From JADFOB01 sp046753625 (GTDB taxonomy: Bacteria; Planctomycetota; Phycisphaerae; UBA1845), in NCBI GenBank assembly GCA_046753625.1, contig JBHHUB010000098.1, positions 1-14,773 of the forward strand: DNA of 14,773 bases, read 5' to 3'. How positions within the stretch are numbered: position 1 is the stretch's first letter; every line of letters begins with the position of its first letter. Below are positions 1-6,732 of the stretch, in pieces. The notes beneath the pieces are model-generated. The model was not told where the DNA came from. It was given only the letters and a program-made list of their open reading frames with translations, and did not search any database. The position numbers and the translations under genes were made by a program.

Positions 1-182
1 GCGGGCGCCGGCCCTCGGACCGGTCCCACCGCTAGCGCGGTGGGCTCTGATTCGCACGCCCGATTCCGGTGGCTCGGGCAGCGACAACCCATAGATTACG
101 GTGTGACGCAGCACTAGCTCACCTCAAAACCATCGCCCTCGCGCCGCCGTCCGATGCGCGCGGCGCCGCACGCCCCCCCCCC
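1..182. other. Intergenic left edge, no gene seen
   Basis: No convincing coding region is seen between the window edge and the end of the VWA gene. The stretch holds a perfect 10-base palindrome, GGACCGGTCC (17-26), directly followed by a strong inverted repeat (25-44). No T-tract follows either on the minus strand, so a classical intrinsic terminator for the VWA gene is not evident. Confidence 0.6.
25..44. repeat. Perfect short inverted repeat (REP-like palindrome)
   Basis: CCCACCGC (25-32) and GCGGTGGG (37-44) are exact reverse complements around the loop TAGC, giving an 8-base-pair GC-rich stem. It lies about 140 bases beyond the stop of the minus-strand VWA gene. Similar GC-rich palindromes are, from memory, dispersed in many planctomycete genomes. 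It could also act as a 3' end stabiliser or weak terminator, but there is no T-run. Confidence 0.6.
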
Positions 183-3100
183 TCAATCATGATCCCGCCG
201 GCGTTTTCTCTTAGCGCGAAGCAAACGGGACATCGCGTCCTCATCCTCTTGTGCTTTCGATTCATCCCCTTGTGCCGGCTTTGCGGCGGGCTGATCCACG
301 TTGTGCGTCACCCCACCGAGCGCCTCGCGCAGGTCGCCGATGGGCTCCTCCGCCTGCTGATCCCCGACATCATACCGTGCCGCAGCCGATGCCCCGGTGG
401 CCGGCTCGGCGTCCAGATCCAGTCGTTTGTACGCCGATTCCGTCTTTGTCGCCAGTTCTTCCCGGGCCCGGTCCCGGGCGTCCTTGAGCTGCTTCAGCGA
501 TGCTTCGCTCCGCGCGTCGGCCCGCTGCAACGCGGTCACGCCTTGCGTTAAGTAGTCAAACAGCGGGCCGATGGACCGGAATCGAATGCTCCAACCGATC
601 AACTCCGCCAGCAGCACCGCCCCCAGCCGCCCCCACCAAGGGCTTTCAATCAGGCCCAAGCCGAACAGCAGCACCACGAGCACGACCAACTCCACGGCCA
701 CCGACAACGCCACCCAACTCGCCAAACGCCGAACGGCCACGTCCAGCAAGAACGTCGGCAGCAGCAGCCACGCCAGCACCCAACGCCACGCCGGCCGCTT
801 AGCCTCCGTGGGAGGAAGCGAGTGGTCGAACACGTCGAACCGGGTCGCCCCCTCATCCCGCCAGGCGCCGCCGGTGATGTCCGCCACCTGCCGCAGCAGC
901 GCTTCGTTGGGCCTCATGTCTCGGAATTCCGGGGAATACGCCAGCGACGCGCCGGTCCGAATCGTACCTCGATGTATGCCCGCTTCGTCCACTTGGATGT
1001 TGGCGAGGTATTGCCCGGCCTGCTCCGCCTCGAACTCGGCTTCGTAGTGTCCGGGCCCGGTCTGACGAAACGCCAACGGCTTCGCGCTGCCGTCGGGGCC
1101 GATGATCTTGGACTGCAGATCGAGGAAATTCAGATAGCTTGCGTCTTTGTCCAGTGCATCGATGACGACGCGCCCTCGGCTTCCTTCGATTTTCGTATAG
1201 GTTTCAAAGTTGGCCGTTGCTTCCTGACGCATCGTCCAACGCACCACCTGCGCCCAGAATTTGGCGAATCGCTTCCATGCGGTCCAATCGGTGCCCCAGA
1301 TGGGCCAATGCCCGCTGGTAAACGCCACCGTCTTACCCAGTTCGTATTGCCAATGGGCCAACACCGGATCGTCGCCGTCATCGCTGACCCGCACGATTGG
1401 CAGAATAACATTCGGGCTCGGCTTGACCGACGTGAGCACCATCCCCCCCAGTGGCGGCAGGTCGGGCGCTCCGCGTCCCAACGCCCCAAGCAACGCGCTA
1501 TCCACATCCCGAAGCTGCGGCTGAAACGGCTTATCCACAATCAGCGGCCGGCGCACCACTTTCGACTCCTTGACGAAAATCTGAGGCAACTGACGCGGGT
1601 TGTGCGCCCGGTAATAGCGCCCGCCCGTTTGCCGGGCGATGTTTTGCATGATCGGCTCCCGCACGTGCGCCCCCCAGCCCAGTGCGATCGTACTGACCGT
1701 CACCTTGGCCTTCTTGTAGGCGTTGAGCAATCCGGGCGAAGGCGTGGTCGCGTCACCGTCACTGAGTATGATCACATGCTTCTGCGCGGCGTCGCGCCCG
1801 ATGCCTTTGGTCAGGCCGTTCAGCGCCATAAGCATCGACGAGCCGAAGTCGGGCATGTCGCCGTTTTGCATGCGATCGATTTTCGCTTTCACCGCCGCCT
1901 TGTTCGTATTGAAGCCCAGCGGCACTTCCCAGTTCACCCCACCCGGCGACCAGGTATAGGCGATCAGACCGAAGTAATCCTTCGAACTGATCGTGTCCAC
2001 GCTCTTCTTGGCCATCTGCTTACCCCAGTAGTTGCCGCGCGAAATCTCGCAGCTATGCATGATGACCACCAGTGCCCCGCGAGGAATCACGCGCTTGTGT
2101 TTGACTTCAAACGTAACCGGCATGACTTCTTCCAACGGCGTGCCGATCCAGCCCCCTGCACCGAAACTGTCATCACCACCCGTCATGATCAGACCGCTAC
2201 CCATGTCCTTGACGTAGACTGCCAGATCGCGCTGCTGCTCTTCCGTGAAGGTGGCCGCGGACAGGTTGCACAGAATGATGGTGGAATAGTTCATCATGCC
2301 CAGCAGATCGAATGCCCCCAATTCTGCGGGCGTTTTCATGTCAACCTTGACGCGCTCCTTGCGCAGAGCCTCAAAGAGCGGCCGATCGTGTGTCGGGTTC
2401 GCCGTAATCATCAAGGCCAGGGACGCACCCTCCACAAACGAAAACGCCCGCGCGCGGTTGTTCAACGCGAAGCCGTCCATCGAGTCGTCGTCCGGTTGAA
2501 ACACCGCCTCCCAAACATGCGCGCCGGCCGTGTTTACCGGCAGGCGAATGAAGAACGTGTTGCTGCCGGCTTTGAGGTTCACGTGTGCCGCTTCAGGTGG
2601 GAGCGCTACGGGTTGGCGGTTGTGGTAAATGGCCAACGTGCCGGAGACCGCCCGCTTGGAAATCAGCACCATGCGCAGCGGCACCTGCTCACCATGTTCC
2701 GCTTGCGTCGGCGCGATCATCCGGTCGAAGTAGACTTCGTTTTTCCGCTCGAACCAGAGCGGCACGACGTCGATGGGGATGCCCGCCGCCTTGGCACGCC
2801 GCGCTTCGGCCAACACGTCGCCCATGTTGTCGTTGCCATCGGACATGAGCACGATGCGCTTGGCCGTGTTGTGGGGAAACATCGCCATCGCAAGCCGAAT
2901 GGCCGCGGCGATGTCCGTGCGATCCGTGTTCGCCATCACCGGCAAGCGCCCCGGCTGAAGGTAGTAGGCGTGCTCCGGCCGCTGTTCGAGAAGAGCGTTT
3001 CGGGCGAAATCGATCAGACCCACGCGGTCCGTCGGCGGCATGTCCTGTGTGGCCGTCGCGATGAATTGCTCCTGGATGTTTTGAAGCGCCTGCACGCTGT

Positions 3101-3335
3101 GCGAGCGGTCCATCAGGAACATCACGGTAAGATCGCGATTACGCTGCACGCGCGTAACCCCGGCGAGGCAGACCGTCGCCAGCAAGACCACCAAGCACCG
3201 AGCCCCCATCGCCAGAACCCGCCGAACCCGCTCCAACCCGGCCAGACTGCGAAACGAAAACACCACCACCAGCGGAATCAGCAGCAAGAGCCACAGCCAC
3301 ACAGGCGTTTCAAATTCGAATGGAAGATAGTCCAT
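183..3335 (-). CDS. Membrane protein with VWA, glutamine-amidotransferase-like and second VWA domains
   Basis: Large inner-membrane protein of 1050 residues, resembling BatA-type VWA proteins fused to a class I glutamine amidotransferase-like region. Two hydrophobic segments sit at the N-terminus (about 11-28 and 46-61). The first VWA domain has an intact metal-site motif DRSHS (76-80) and SDGND (165-169). An amidotransferase-like motif, GGDDSFGAGGW (386-396), follows. In the second VWA-like domain the DxSxS site is replaced by HSCEIS (427-432), although SDGD (525-528) remains. Three more membrane segments (about 852-869, 872-897, 904-918), a coiled coil and a charged Arg/Lys tail end the protein. 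The ATG at 3335 is chosen because GGGAAGAG precedes it and the protein then starts like BatA proteins; an ATG at 3356 adds seven residues but has no visible ribosome site. Last gene of the minus-strand set. No enzymatic activity can be asserted; a protein-interaction or envelope-maintenance role is inferred. Confidence 0.92.
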   Translation of the reverse strand: MDYLPFEFETPVWLWLLLLIPLVVVFSFRSLAGLERVRRVLAMGARCLVVLLATVCLAGVTRVQRNRDLTVMFLMDRSHSVQALQNIQEQFIATATQDMPPTDRVGLIDFARNALLEQRPEHAYYLQPGRLPVMANTDRTDIAAAIRLAMAMFPHNTAKRIVLMSDGNDNMGDVLAEARRAKAAGIPIDVVPLWFERKNEVYFDRMIAPTQAEHGEQVPLRMVLISKRAVSGTLAIYHNRQPVALPPEAAHVNLKAGSNTFFIRLPVNTAGAHVWEAVFQPDDDSMDGFALNNRARAFSFVEGASLALMITANPTHDRPLFEALRKERVKVDMKTPAELGAFDLLGMMNYSTIILCNLSAATFTEEQQRDLAVYVKDMGSGLIMTGGDDSFGAGGWIGTPLEEVMPVTFEVKHKRVIPRGALVVIMHSCEISRGNYWGKQMAKKSVDTISSKDYFGLIAYTWSPGGVNWEVPLGFNTNKAAVKAKIDRMQNGDMPDFGSSMLMALNGLTKGIGRDAAQKHVIILSDGDATTPSPGLLNAYKKAKVTVSTIALGWGAHVREPIMQNIARQTGGRYYRAHNPRQLPQIFVKESKVVRRPLIVDKPFQPQLRDVDSALLGALGRGAPDLPPLGGMVLTSVKPSPNVILPIVRVSDDGDDPVLAHWQYELGKTVAFTSGHWPIWGTDWTAWKRFAKFWAQVVRWTMRQEATANFETYTKIEGSRGRVVIDALDKDASYLNFLDLQSKIIGPDGSAKPLAFRQTGPGHYEAEFEAEQAGQYLANIQVDEAGIHRGTIRTGASLAYSPEFRDMRPNEALLRQVADITGGAWRDEGATRFDVFDHSLPPTEAKRPAWRWVLAWLLLPTFLLDVAVRRLASWVALSVAVELVVLVVLLFGLGLIESPWWGRLGAVLLAELIGWSIRFRSIGPLFDYLTQGVTALQRADARSEASLKQLKDARDRAREELATKTESAYKRLDLDAEPATGASAAARYDVGDQQAEEPIGDLREALGGVTHNVDQPAAKPAQGDESKAQEDEDAMSRLLRAKRKRRRDHD

Positions 3336-3660
3336 CAAACGCGGGTCTCTTCCCATTCACACGCGTTCAGCAAGATCAGGGCAGTCTCTCACGAGCCGCA
3401 GCCAATAGCGTGCCCATTTTCAGCCCGTAAGGGCTGTTCCCTCTCAGCCCGTAAGGGCTGTTCCCTCTCAGCCCGTAGGGGCTGTTTCCTCGCAGCCTGT
3501 AAGGCTGTTCTATAGTAGCCGGTGGTAAGCGCAGCGCCGCCACCGGTTTGCGACCCACAAACAACACGACCCTGAAAGCGGTCGGCTGTCCGCGGGTGCC
3601 CCATGTCCTTCGGAGGTGGGCCACCCGATCAACACATCGATTGCACCTTCCCCCTCCCCT
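3336..3660. other. Intergenic gap inside the minus-strand gene set
   Basis: About 325 bases separate the NHL gene stop from the VWA gene start. The stretch contains the tandem hairpin array (3421-3510) and otherwise no recognisable gene. Open frames across it on the minus strand (for example 3624-3376) exist mainly because the repeat unit is 24 bases, a multiple of three, and their translations are repetitive. No clear promoter for the VWA gene is visible, so it is either co-transcribed through the hairpins or has an unrecognised promoter. Confidence 0.55.
3421..3510. repeat. Tandem array of four 24-base hairpin units
   Basis: Units begin at 3421, 3445, 3469 and 3493. The first two are identical, the third has small changes, and the fourth is diverged and shortened. 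Each contains a palindrome: CAGCCCGTAAGGGCTG in units 1 and 2, CAGCCCGTAGGGGCTG in unit 3, and CAGCCTGTAAGGCTG in unit 4. All four keep a 5-6 base-pair stem with a 4-5 base loop, despite the substitutions. There are no variable spacers, so this is not a CRISPR. It lies between two same-strand genes and would be transcribed as four consecutive stem-loops, possibly affecting transcription or mRNA stability. Confidence 0.9.
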
Positions 3661-4671
3661 TCACGGCCGCACCATTTGCACTCGGTTGTTCAGCGAATCC
3701 ACCACGATTACCGTTTCGTCCGCGCCGCACACCGCGCCCCACGGTGCGAACAGTTCACCGGGAGCCCGACCGCTTGTCCCCCATATCTTCAGCGATCGGC
3801 CTTCCTTGTCAAACCATTGCACGCGATGGCCGCCGTATTCACAAACGAGCAACGTCCCATCGGGTGCCACATTGACGTCATAGGGATACCGCATTTCGCC
3901 CGGGCCGGACCCGAACGAACCAAACGTGCGCAGCACCGCCCCGTCTCGGGAAAAACGCACCAGGCGATGGTTGCAGGCGTCGGCGACCCACAACGTCTGT
4001 TCGTCGTCGAAAACCATCGCCGCCGGTCGGCTCAGCCGCCGCCCCTCAATGGGCGCCTCACCGAAGCACTTGACGAACTGCAAATCCGGCGACCACTTGG
4101 AAATCCGCTCGGTGAGGTAGTATTCACTCACGTAGATAAAACCATCGGCGTCGACGGCTACGTCGGTAGGCAGACTGAATTCGCCGGCGCCCATCCCTTC
4201 ACGCCCGAACGAATCCAGTACGTTGCCGTCGCGATCGGTGATGAGCACGCGATGGTAGTGCGTATCGGCGATGAAGAGCCGCCCGTCGGCATGAATATAA
4301 ATACCCACCGGCTTGCCGGCCTTGACTTGGGGCATCGACCAGACGCGCTCCAGGTTTCCATCCTTGTCGAACCGTTGAATCCGCCCCGTCTTATCGACCA
4401 CGAAGAACGTGCCGCGCTCATCCACCGTAATCGCCCGGGGATAACCGAACTCGCCCGGACCCGTTCCAAGACGCCCGATCACGCGCACCACGTCGCCGGC
4501 GCCGCCGTGAACCGGATCACATCCGGAAATCAGCGGAAGAAGAAACGCCCCCATCACGCAAGCAACAAGCAGCCCCCGAGCCGCGGGCTTCAGCCCGCGC
4601 GGCCACCCGACAACGCTCGCTCCTGTCTCGCGACCGTCGCACCCGCCGTGAAACAAGCCGCTACGAACCAC
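3661..4671 (-). CDS. NHL-repeat beta-propeller lipoprotein
   Basis: Predicted exported lipoprotein of 336 residues. After a basic N-terminal stretch there is a hydrophobic segment ending in a lipobox-like ISGC, with Cys51 as the probable lipidated residue. About six NHL-type repeats follow to the C-terminus, with the usual pattern of GxxGxGPGEFxxPxxxxVDxxG, a V/IADxxxxRVxxF strand and repeat. Such propellers typically bind proteins or other ligands; no enzyme residues are evident. The GTG at 4671 is preferred because GAGG lies six bases upstream and the start overlaps the TAG (4663-4661) of the upstream frame, which suggests translational coupling. Upstream ATG codons (4719, 4857) would lengthen an already long n-region into the coding sequence of the previous gene. 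Residues 23-33 (about GWPRGLKPAARG), just before the hydrophobic segment, are encoded by a 33-base palindromic repeat also found at 6849-6881. Confidence 0.88.
   Translation of the reverse strand: MVRSGLFHGGCDGRETGASVVGWPRGLKPAARGLLVACVMGAFLLPLISGCDPVHGGAGDVVRVIGRLGTGPGEFGYPRAITVDERGTFFVVDKTGRIQRFDKDGNLERVWSMPQVKAGKPVGIYIHADGRLFIADTHYHRVLITDRDGNVLDSFGREGMGAGEFSLPTDVAVDADGFIYVSEYYLTERISKWSPDLQFVKCFGEAPIEGRRLSRPAAMVFDDEQTLWVADACNHRLVRFSRDGAVLRTFGSFGSGPGEMRYPYDVNVAPDGTLLVCEYGGHRVQWFDKEGRSLKIWGTSGRAPGELFAPWGAVCGADETVIVVDSLNNRVQMVRP
4573..4605. repeat. 33-base palindromic element, copy 1 (inside NHL gene)
   Basis: Identical over 33 bases to 6849-6881. The core is GCGGGCTTCAGCCCGC, a 6-base-pair stem around TTCA, with outer CCGAGCC and GCGGCC arms that extend the pairing imperfectly. 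It is embedded in frame in the N-terminal region of the NHL lipoprotein gene and is read there on the minus strand. This resembles a REP/REPIN-type dispersed element. Confidence 0.85.
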
Positions 4672-5059
4672 CCTCGGCCTCACCGGGGTTCGGACTCGCT
4701 TCCGACGATGCTCCGCCATCCTCGGATGGCGGATTCCCCATGGACTTATGAACCGCGGAGAAATAGCGTTTGACGGCCTCTTGATATTGGCGCGGAATCC
4801 GGTCCCGGCTGATTCGGTCCGAGGCGTCACGCTCGGCCGCCGCAACCACCTCCACAACCTTGGAATTGACTTCCCCTTTTACTTGCTCGCCGTCGAAAAG
4901 AAACTGGCCGATGATCGCCCCGGCGCCGGTATGCACCTTGCCTCGCTCCGTCTTGAACGCAACGGCCGTCTGCTGCTCCGGGGCAAGTCCGCCACGCCCT
5001 TGCCCGAGTTGCGTCCCTTGTCCGCCCGTGCGACCCGAACCGGGCCGTGAGCCACCCGC
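4661..5059 (-). pseudogene. C-terminal part of the coiled-coil protein, downstream of an in-frame TGA
   Basis: This frame continues the coiled-coil gene without a shift after TGA 5062-5060. It encodes 132 residues up to TAG 4663-4661: a Gly/Ser/Gln-rich linker (AGGSRPGSGRTGGQG and on), then a compact region with IIGQFLFDGEQVKGE and RIPRQYQEAVKRYF. From memory, planctomycete proteins with this coiled coil carry just such a C-terminal region in one chain, so this is probably the separated end of one protein. The only in-frame alternative start is GTG 4936, with GAGG four bases upstream. Independent translation would give a 91-residue protein lacking the linker. Either the gene is inactivated, the stop is read through, the two parts are made separately, or the stop is a sequence error. 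Confidence 0.7.
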
Positions 5060-6415
5060 TCAGTTGCCATCCAGACCACACCGGGCCTGCTGCAGCGACT
5101 GCATGGTGGATTGCATTTGTGCCAATTCCGCATCCATCATCTCCAGCTCGCTGAGTTGTTCACCGGCTTGGGAAAGGCCCGCGATGGCCTCGCCCATCTG
5201 CCCGGCTTGGGCGCCGGCTCCGGCCTGCTGTATGGCCTTGGCCAACTGCTTGGCTGCGCTAGTTGCGCCCCGTTGGGATTGAAGTTGCTTGGCGAGCTTT
5301 TCAATCTGTTTTTGTGAGAGTCCTTTTTTTTCCAATTGCTTCTTGAGTTGGTCCAGGTCTTTCTTGGTGAGCTTTTCGAGCATGCGCTCGAGGTCTTTTT
5401 TCTTGATGCCGGCCTGCTCAAGCTTTTTGGCGACATCATTCCGATCGGTCTGCTTTTGAATCTGCCTGGCGAGTTCTTCGAGCTTCTTGCCAAGCCTGGC
5501 GGCCAGTTCCTGGTCATTTTCCGATTTGAGCGTGGCGAGCTGCTCTTTGATCTTGTTGATCTCCTCCTTGGCGGACTTGACATCACCTTTCGCCAATGAG
5601 CGCGCCAGCTTTTGCGTAGGCGCGTCCGACGAAGCGGGTACAGTCATGCGGCGGAACATCTTGCGCATGGCCCGGGTTTTGCTGTACTTACCACTTTGTT
5701 GTCTTTGCTTGATCGCGTCGGCGAGCTTGTCGATTTTCTTCACCGCCTCGTGGCGTAGATCGCCGGGCCGATTGAGCTGTCCGCCCGCCTGCTGATCCAA
5801 CCCGTCGAGCTTCTCCTTCAAGTCCGCCAGAGCCGGATTCCGTTCCACTTCCTCGCGAAGGGCGGCCAGCCGTTTCTTGACCGCGACGTGCGCCTTTTTG
5901 TATTCTTCAGTGACCTCCTGCGTCGCCTTCACCTCGCTATTGGCCAGCAGCCCCGGCGTAATCAGGAACATCAGCGCCGCCAGGATCAAGAAGCAGGAGC
6001 TCAGCGCTAGGGATTTCGGCCACCGCGGCCGCAAATGTTGGCGTACGGAAACCGACTGACATGCCTCTTCGGCGTCGGCAACCACCGCCCGATCGAACGG
6101 ATCTTCGGAACTGACACAGAAGCACCCGCTGCTGATGCGTTCCTTTAAGCCGGCCGCTTGATCCAGCGCGGCCGCAGCCTCGATCGATTCCTCTCGCGTC
6201 ACCGTCGTCCAAACGACGGCCGCGATCAATGACGCCGCTCCGATCCCAAGCCCGATCCAGCCAATGGGTGCCGCCAGATCGTAAAGCCGCTGTACCGCCA
6301 CAACGGCGCCGAACAGAACCGCCCCCACCCCGACCACCCCACAGGCCTTTTGCAAGAACCTGTTCAGCCAGAGCCGCCGCTGCGCGCTGCGAACCTGACG
6401 CTCAAGCATCGTCAT
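5060..6415 (-). CDS. Membrane-anchored lysine-rich coiled-coil protein (N-terminal part, ends at in-frame TGA)
   Basis: The 451 residues up to the TGA begin with a short basic segment, then two hydrophobic segments (about 24-46 and 50-70) and a third (about 135-158). After that comes a long region rich in Lys, Glu, Gln and Leu (about 165-410) that should form extended coiled coil, with Ala/Gln-rich helices at the end. The N-terminal third resembles DUF4175-like membrane proteins of bacterial envelope operons; the family name is a guess. The start at ATG 6415 is supported by GAGGAA six bases upstream (6422-6427). A longer frame from 6535 lacks such support. First gene of the minus-strand set, followed by the NHL lipoprotein and the VWA protein. 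The intact reading frame after the stop suggests the natural protein is 584 residues. Confidence 0.85.
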   Translation of the reverse strand: MTMLERQVRSAQRRLWLNRFLQKACGVVGVGAVLFGAVVAVQRLYDLAAPIGWIGLGIGAASLIAAVVWTTVTREESIEAAAALDQAAGLKERISSGCFCVSSEDPFDRAVVADAEEACQSVSVRQHLRPRWPKSLALSSCFLILAALMFLITPGLLANSEVKATQEVTEEYKKAHVAVKKRLAALREEVERNPALADLKEKLDGLDQQAGGQLNRPGDLRHEAVKKIDKLADAIKQRQQSGKYSKTRAMRKMFRRMTVPASSDAPTQKLARSLAKGDVKSAKEEINKIKEQLATLKSENDQELAARLGKKLEELARQIQKQTDRNDVAKKLEQAGIKKKDLERMLEKLTKKDLDQLKKQLEKKGLSQKQIEKLAKQLQSQRGATSAAKQLAKAIQQAGAGAQAGQMGEAIAGLSQAGEQLSELEMMDAELAQMQSTMQSLQQARCGLDGN

Positions 6416-6675
6416 ATCAAGTTCCTCGCACTCAATCCGTAGGCCAATCACCGCCCGGACGGTTCGGGAAGCGGGTTCTGCCCGCCTCCGACATCTTCCC
6501 AACCCGCAGCCGTTAGCCGCACGGCCAAGGGGCATCTATCCCCAATTCCTCGCACAAACCAAATACTCAGTCGCTCAACCTGCCGGTTCTCAGTCGTCCC
6601 ATCTCCGCCCCGTCCCATAAATCATATCCCACCAACCGCGGCCGGACAAACGGGGAACCCCATACCGCGCATGGC

Positions 6676-6696
6676 GGCGAGGGCTAACGCCTCACC
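6676..6696. repeat. Imperfect palindrome upstream of the thioredoxin-domain gene
   Basis: GGCGAGG (6676-6682) and CCTCACC (6690-6696) pair with one mismatch around GCTAACG. From memory, this shape (GAGGCGTTAGCCCTC on the other strand) recurs in planctomycete genomes as a short dispersed palindrome. Its role here is unknown. Confidence 0.45.
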
Positions 6697-6702
6697 GAAA
6701 AA

Positions 6703-6717
6703 CGGCTAGAATAGCCG
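6703..6717 (+). promoter_or_regulatory. Possible -10 box TAGAAT within an inverted repeat
   Basis: CGGCTAGAATAGCCG is a 6-base-pair inverted repeat around GAA. It contains TAGAAT (6707-6712), one base from the sigma-70 -10 consensus. Transcription would start near 6719-6720, leaving a leader of about 14 bases before the ATG at 6733. The matching -35 region (CTAACG, 6684-6689) is weak. The repeat could alternatively be an operator. Confidence 0.35.
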
Positions 6718-6732
6718 ACAATGAGGAAAACC

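Larger units (their letters stand above)
6416..6732. promoter_or_regulatory. Divergent intergenic control region
   Basis: About 317 bases between two divergently transcribed genes. On the minus side no clear sigma-70 boxes were found for the coiled-coil gene. A direct repeat CTCAGTCG occurs at 6566-6573 and 6589-6596, 23 bases apart, roughly two helical turns. The right end carries a GC-rich imperfect palindrome (6676-6696) and a smaller perfect one at 6703-6717. No gene is seen in this stretch. Confidence 0.5.

Noticed and set aside
3421..3510. CRISPR array
   Set aside because: Units are directly adjacent with a 24-base period and no variable spacers, and no cas genes are present.
822..3515. 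897-codon open frame on the plus strand
   Set aside because: It lies opposite the VWA gene in a GC-rich region. Its translation is rich in Arg, His and Gln with no recognisable domains, while the minus strand encodes clear VWA and amidotransferase-like motifs.
3376..3624. 82-residue minus-strand open frame with a repeated PYGLRGNS
   Set aside because: The repeats come from the 24-base hairpin array, which keeps other frames open too. There is no ribosome site or conserved domain, so a non-coding repeat is more likely.
5060..5062. Selenocysteine or general UGA recoding
   Set aside because: No selenocysteine-type motif or evident SECIS hairpin was recognised next to it, and TGA is the normal stop of several other genes in this window.
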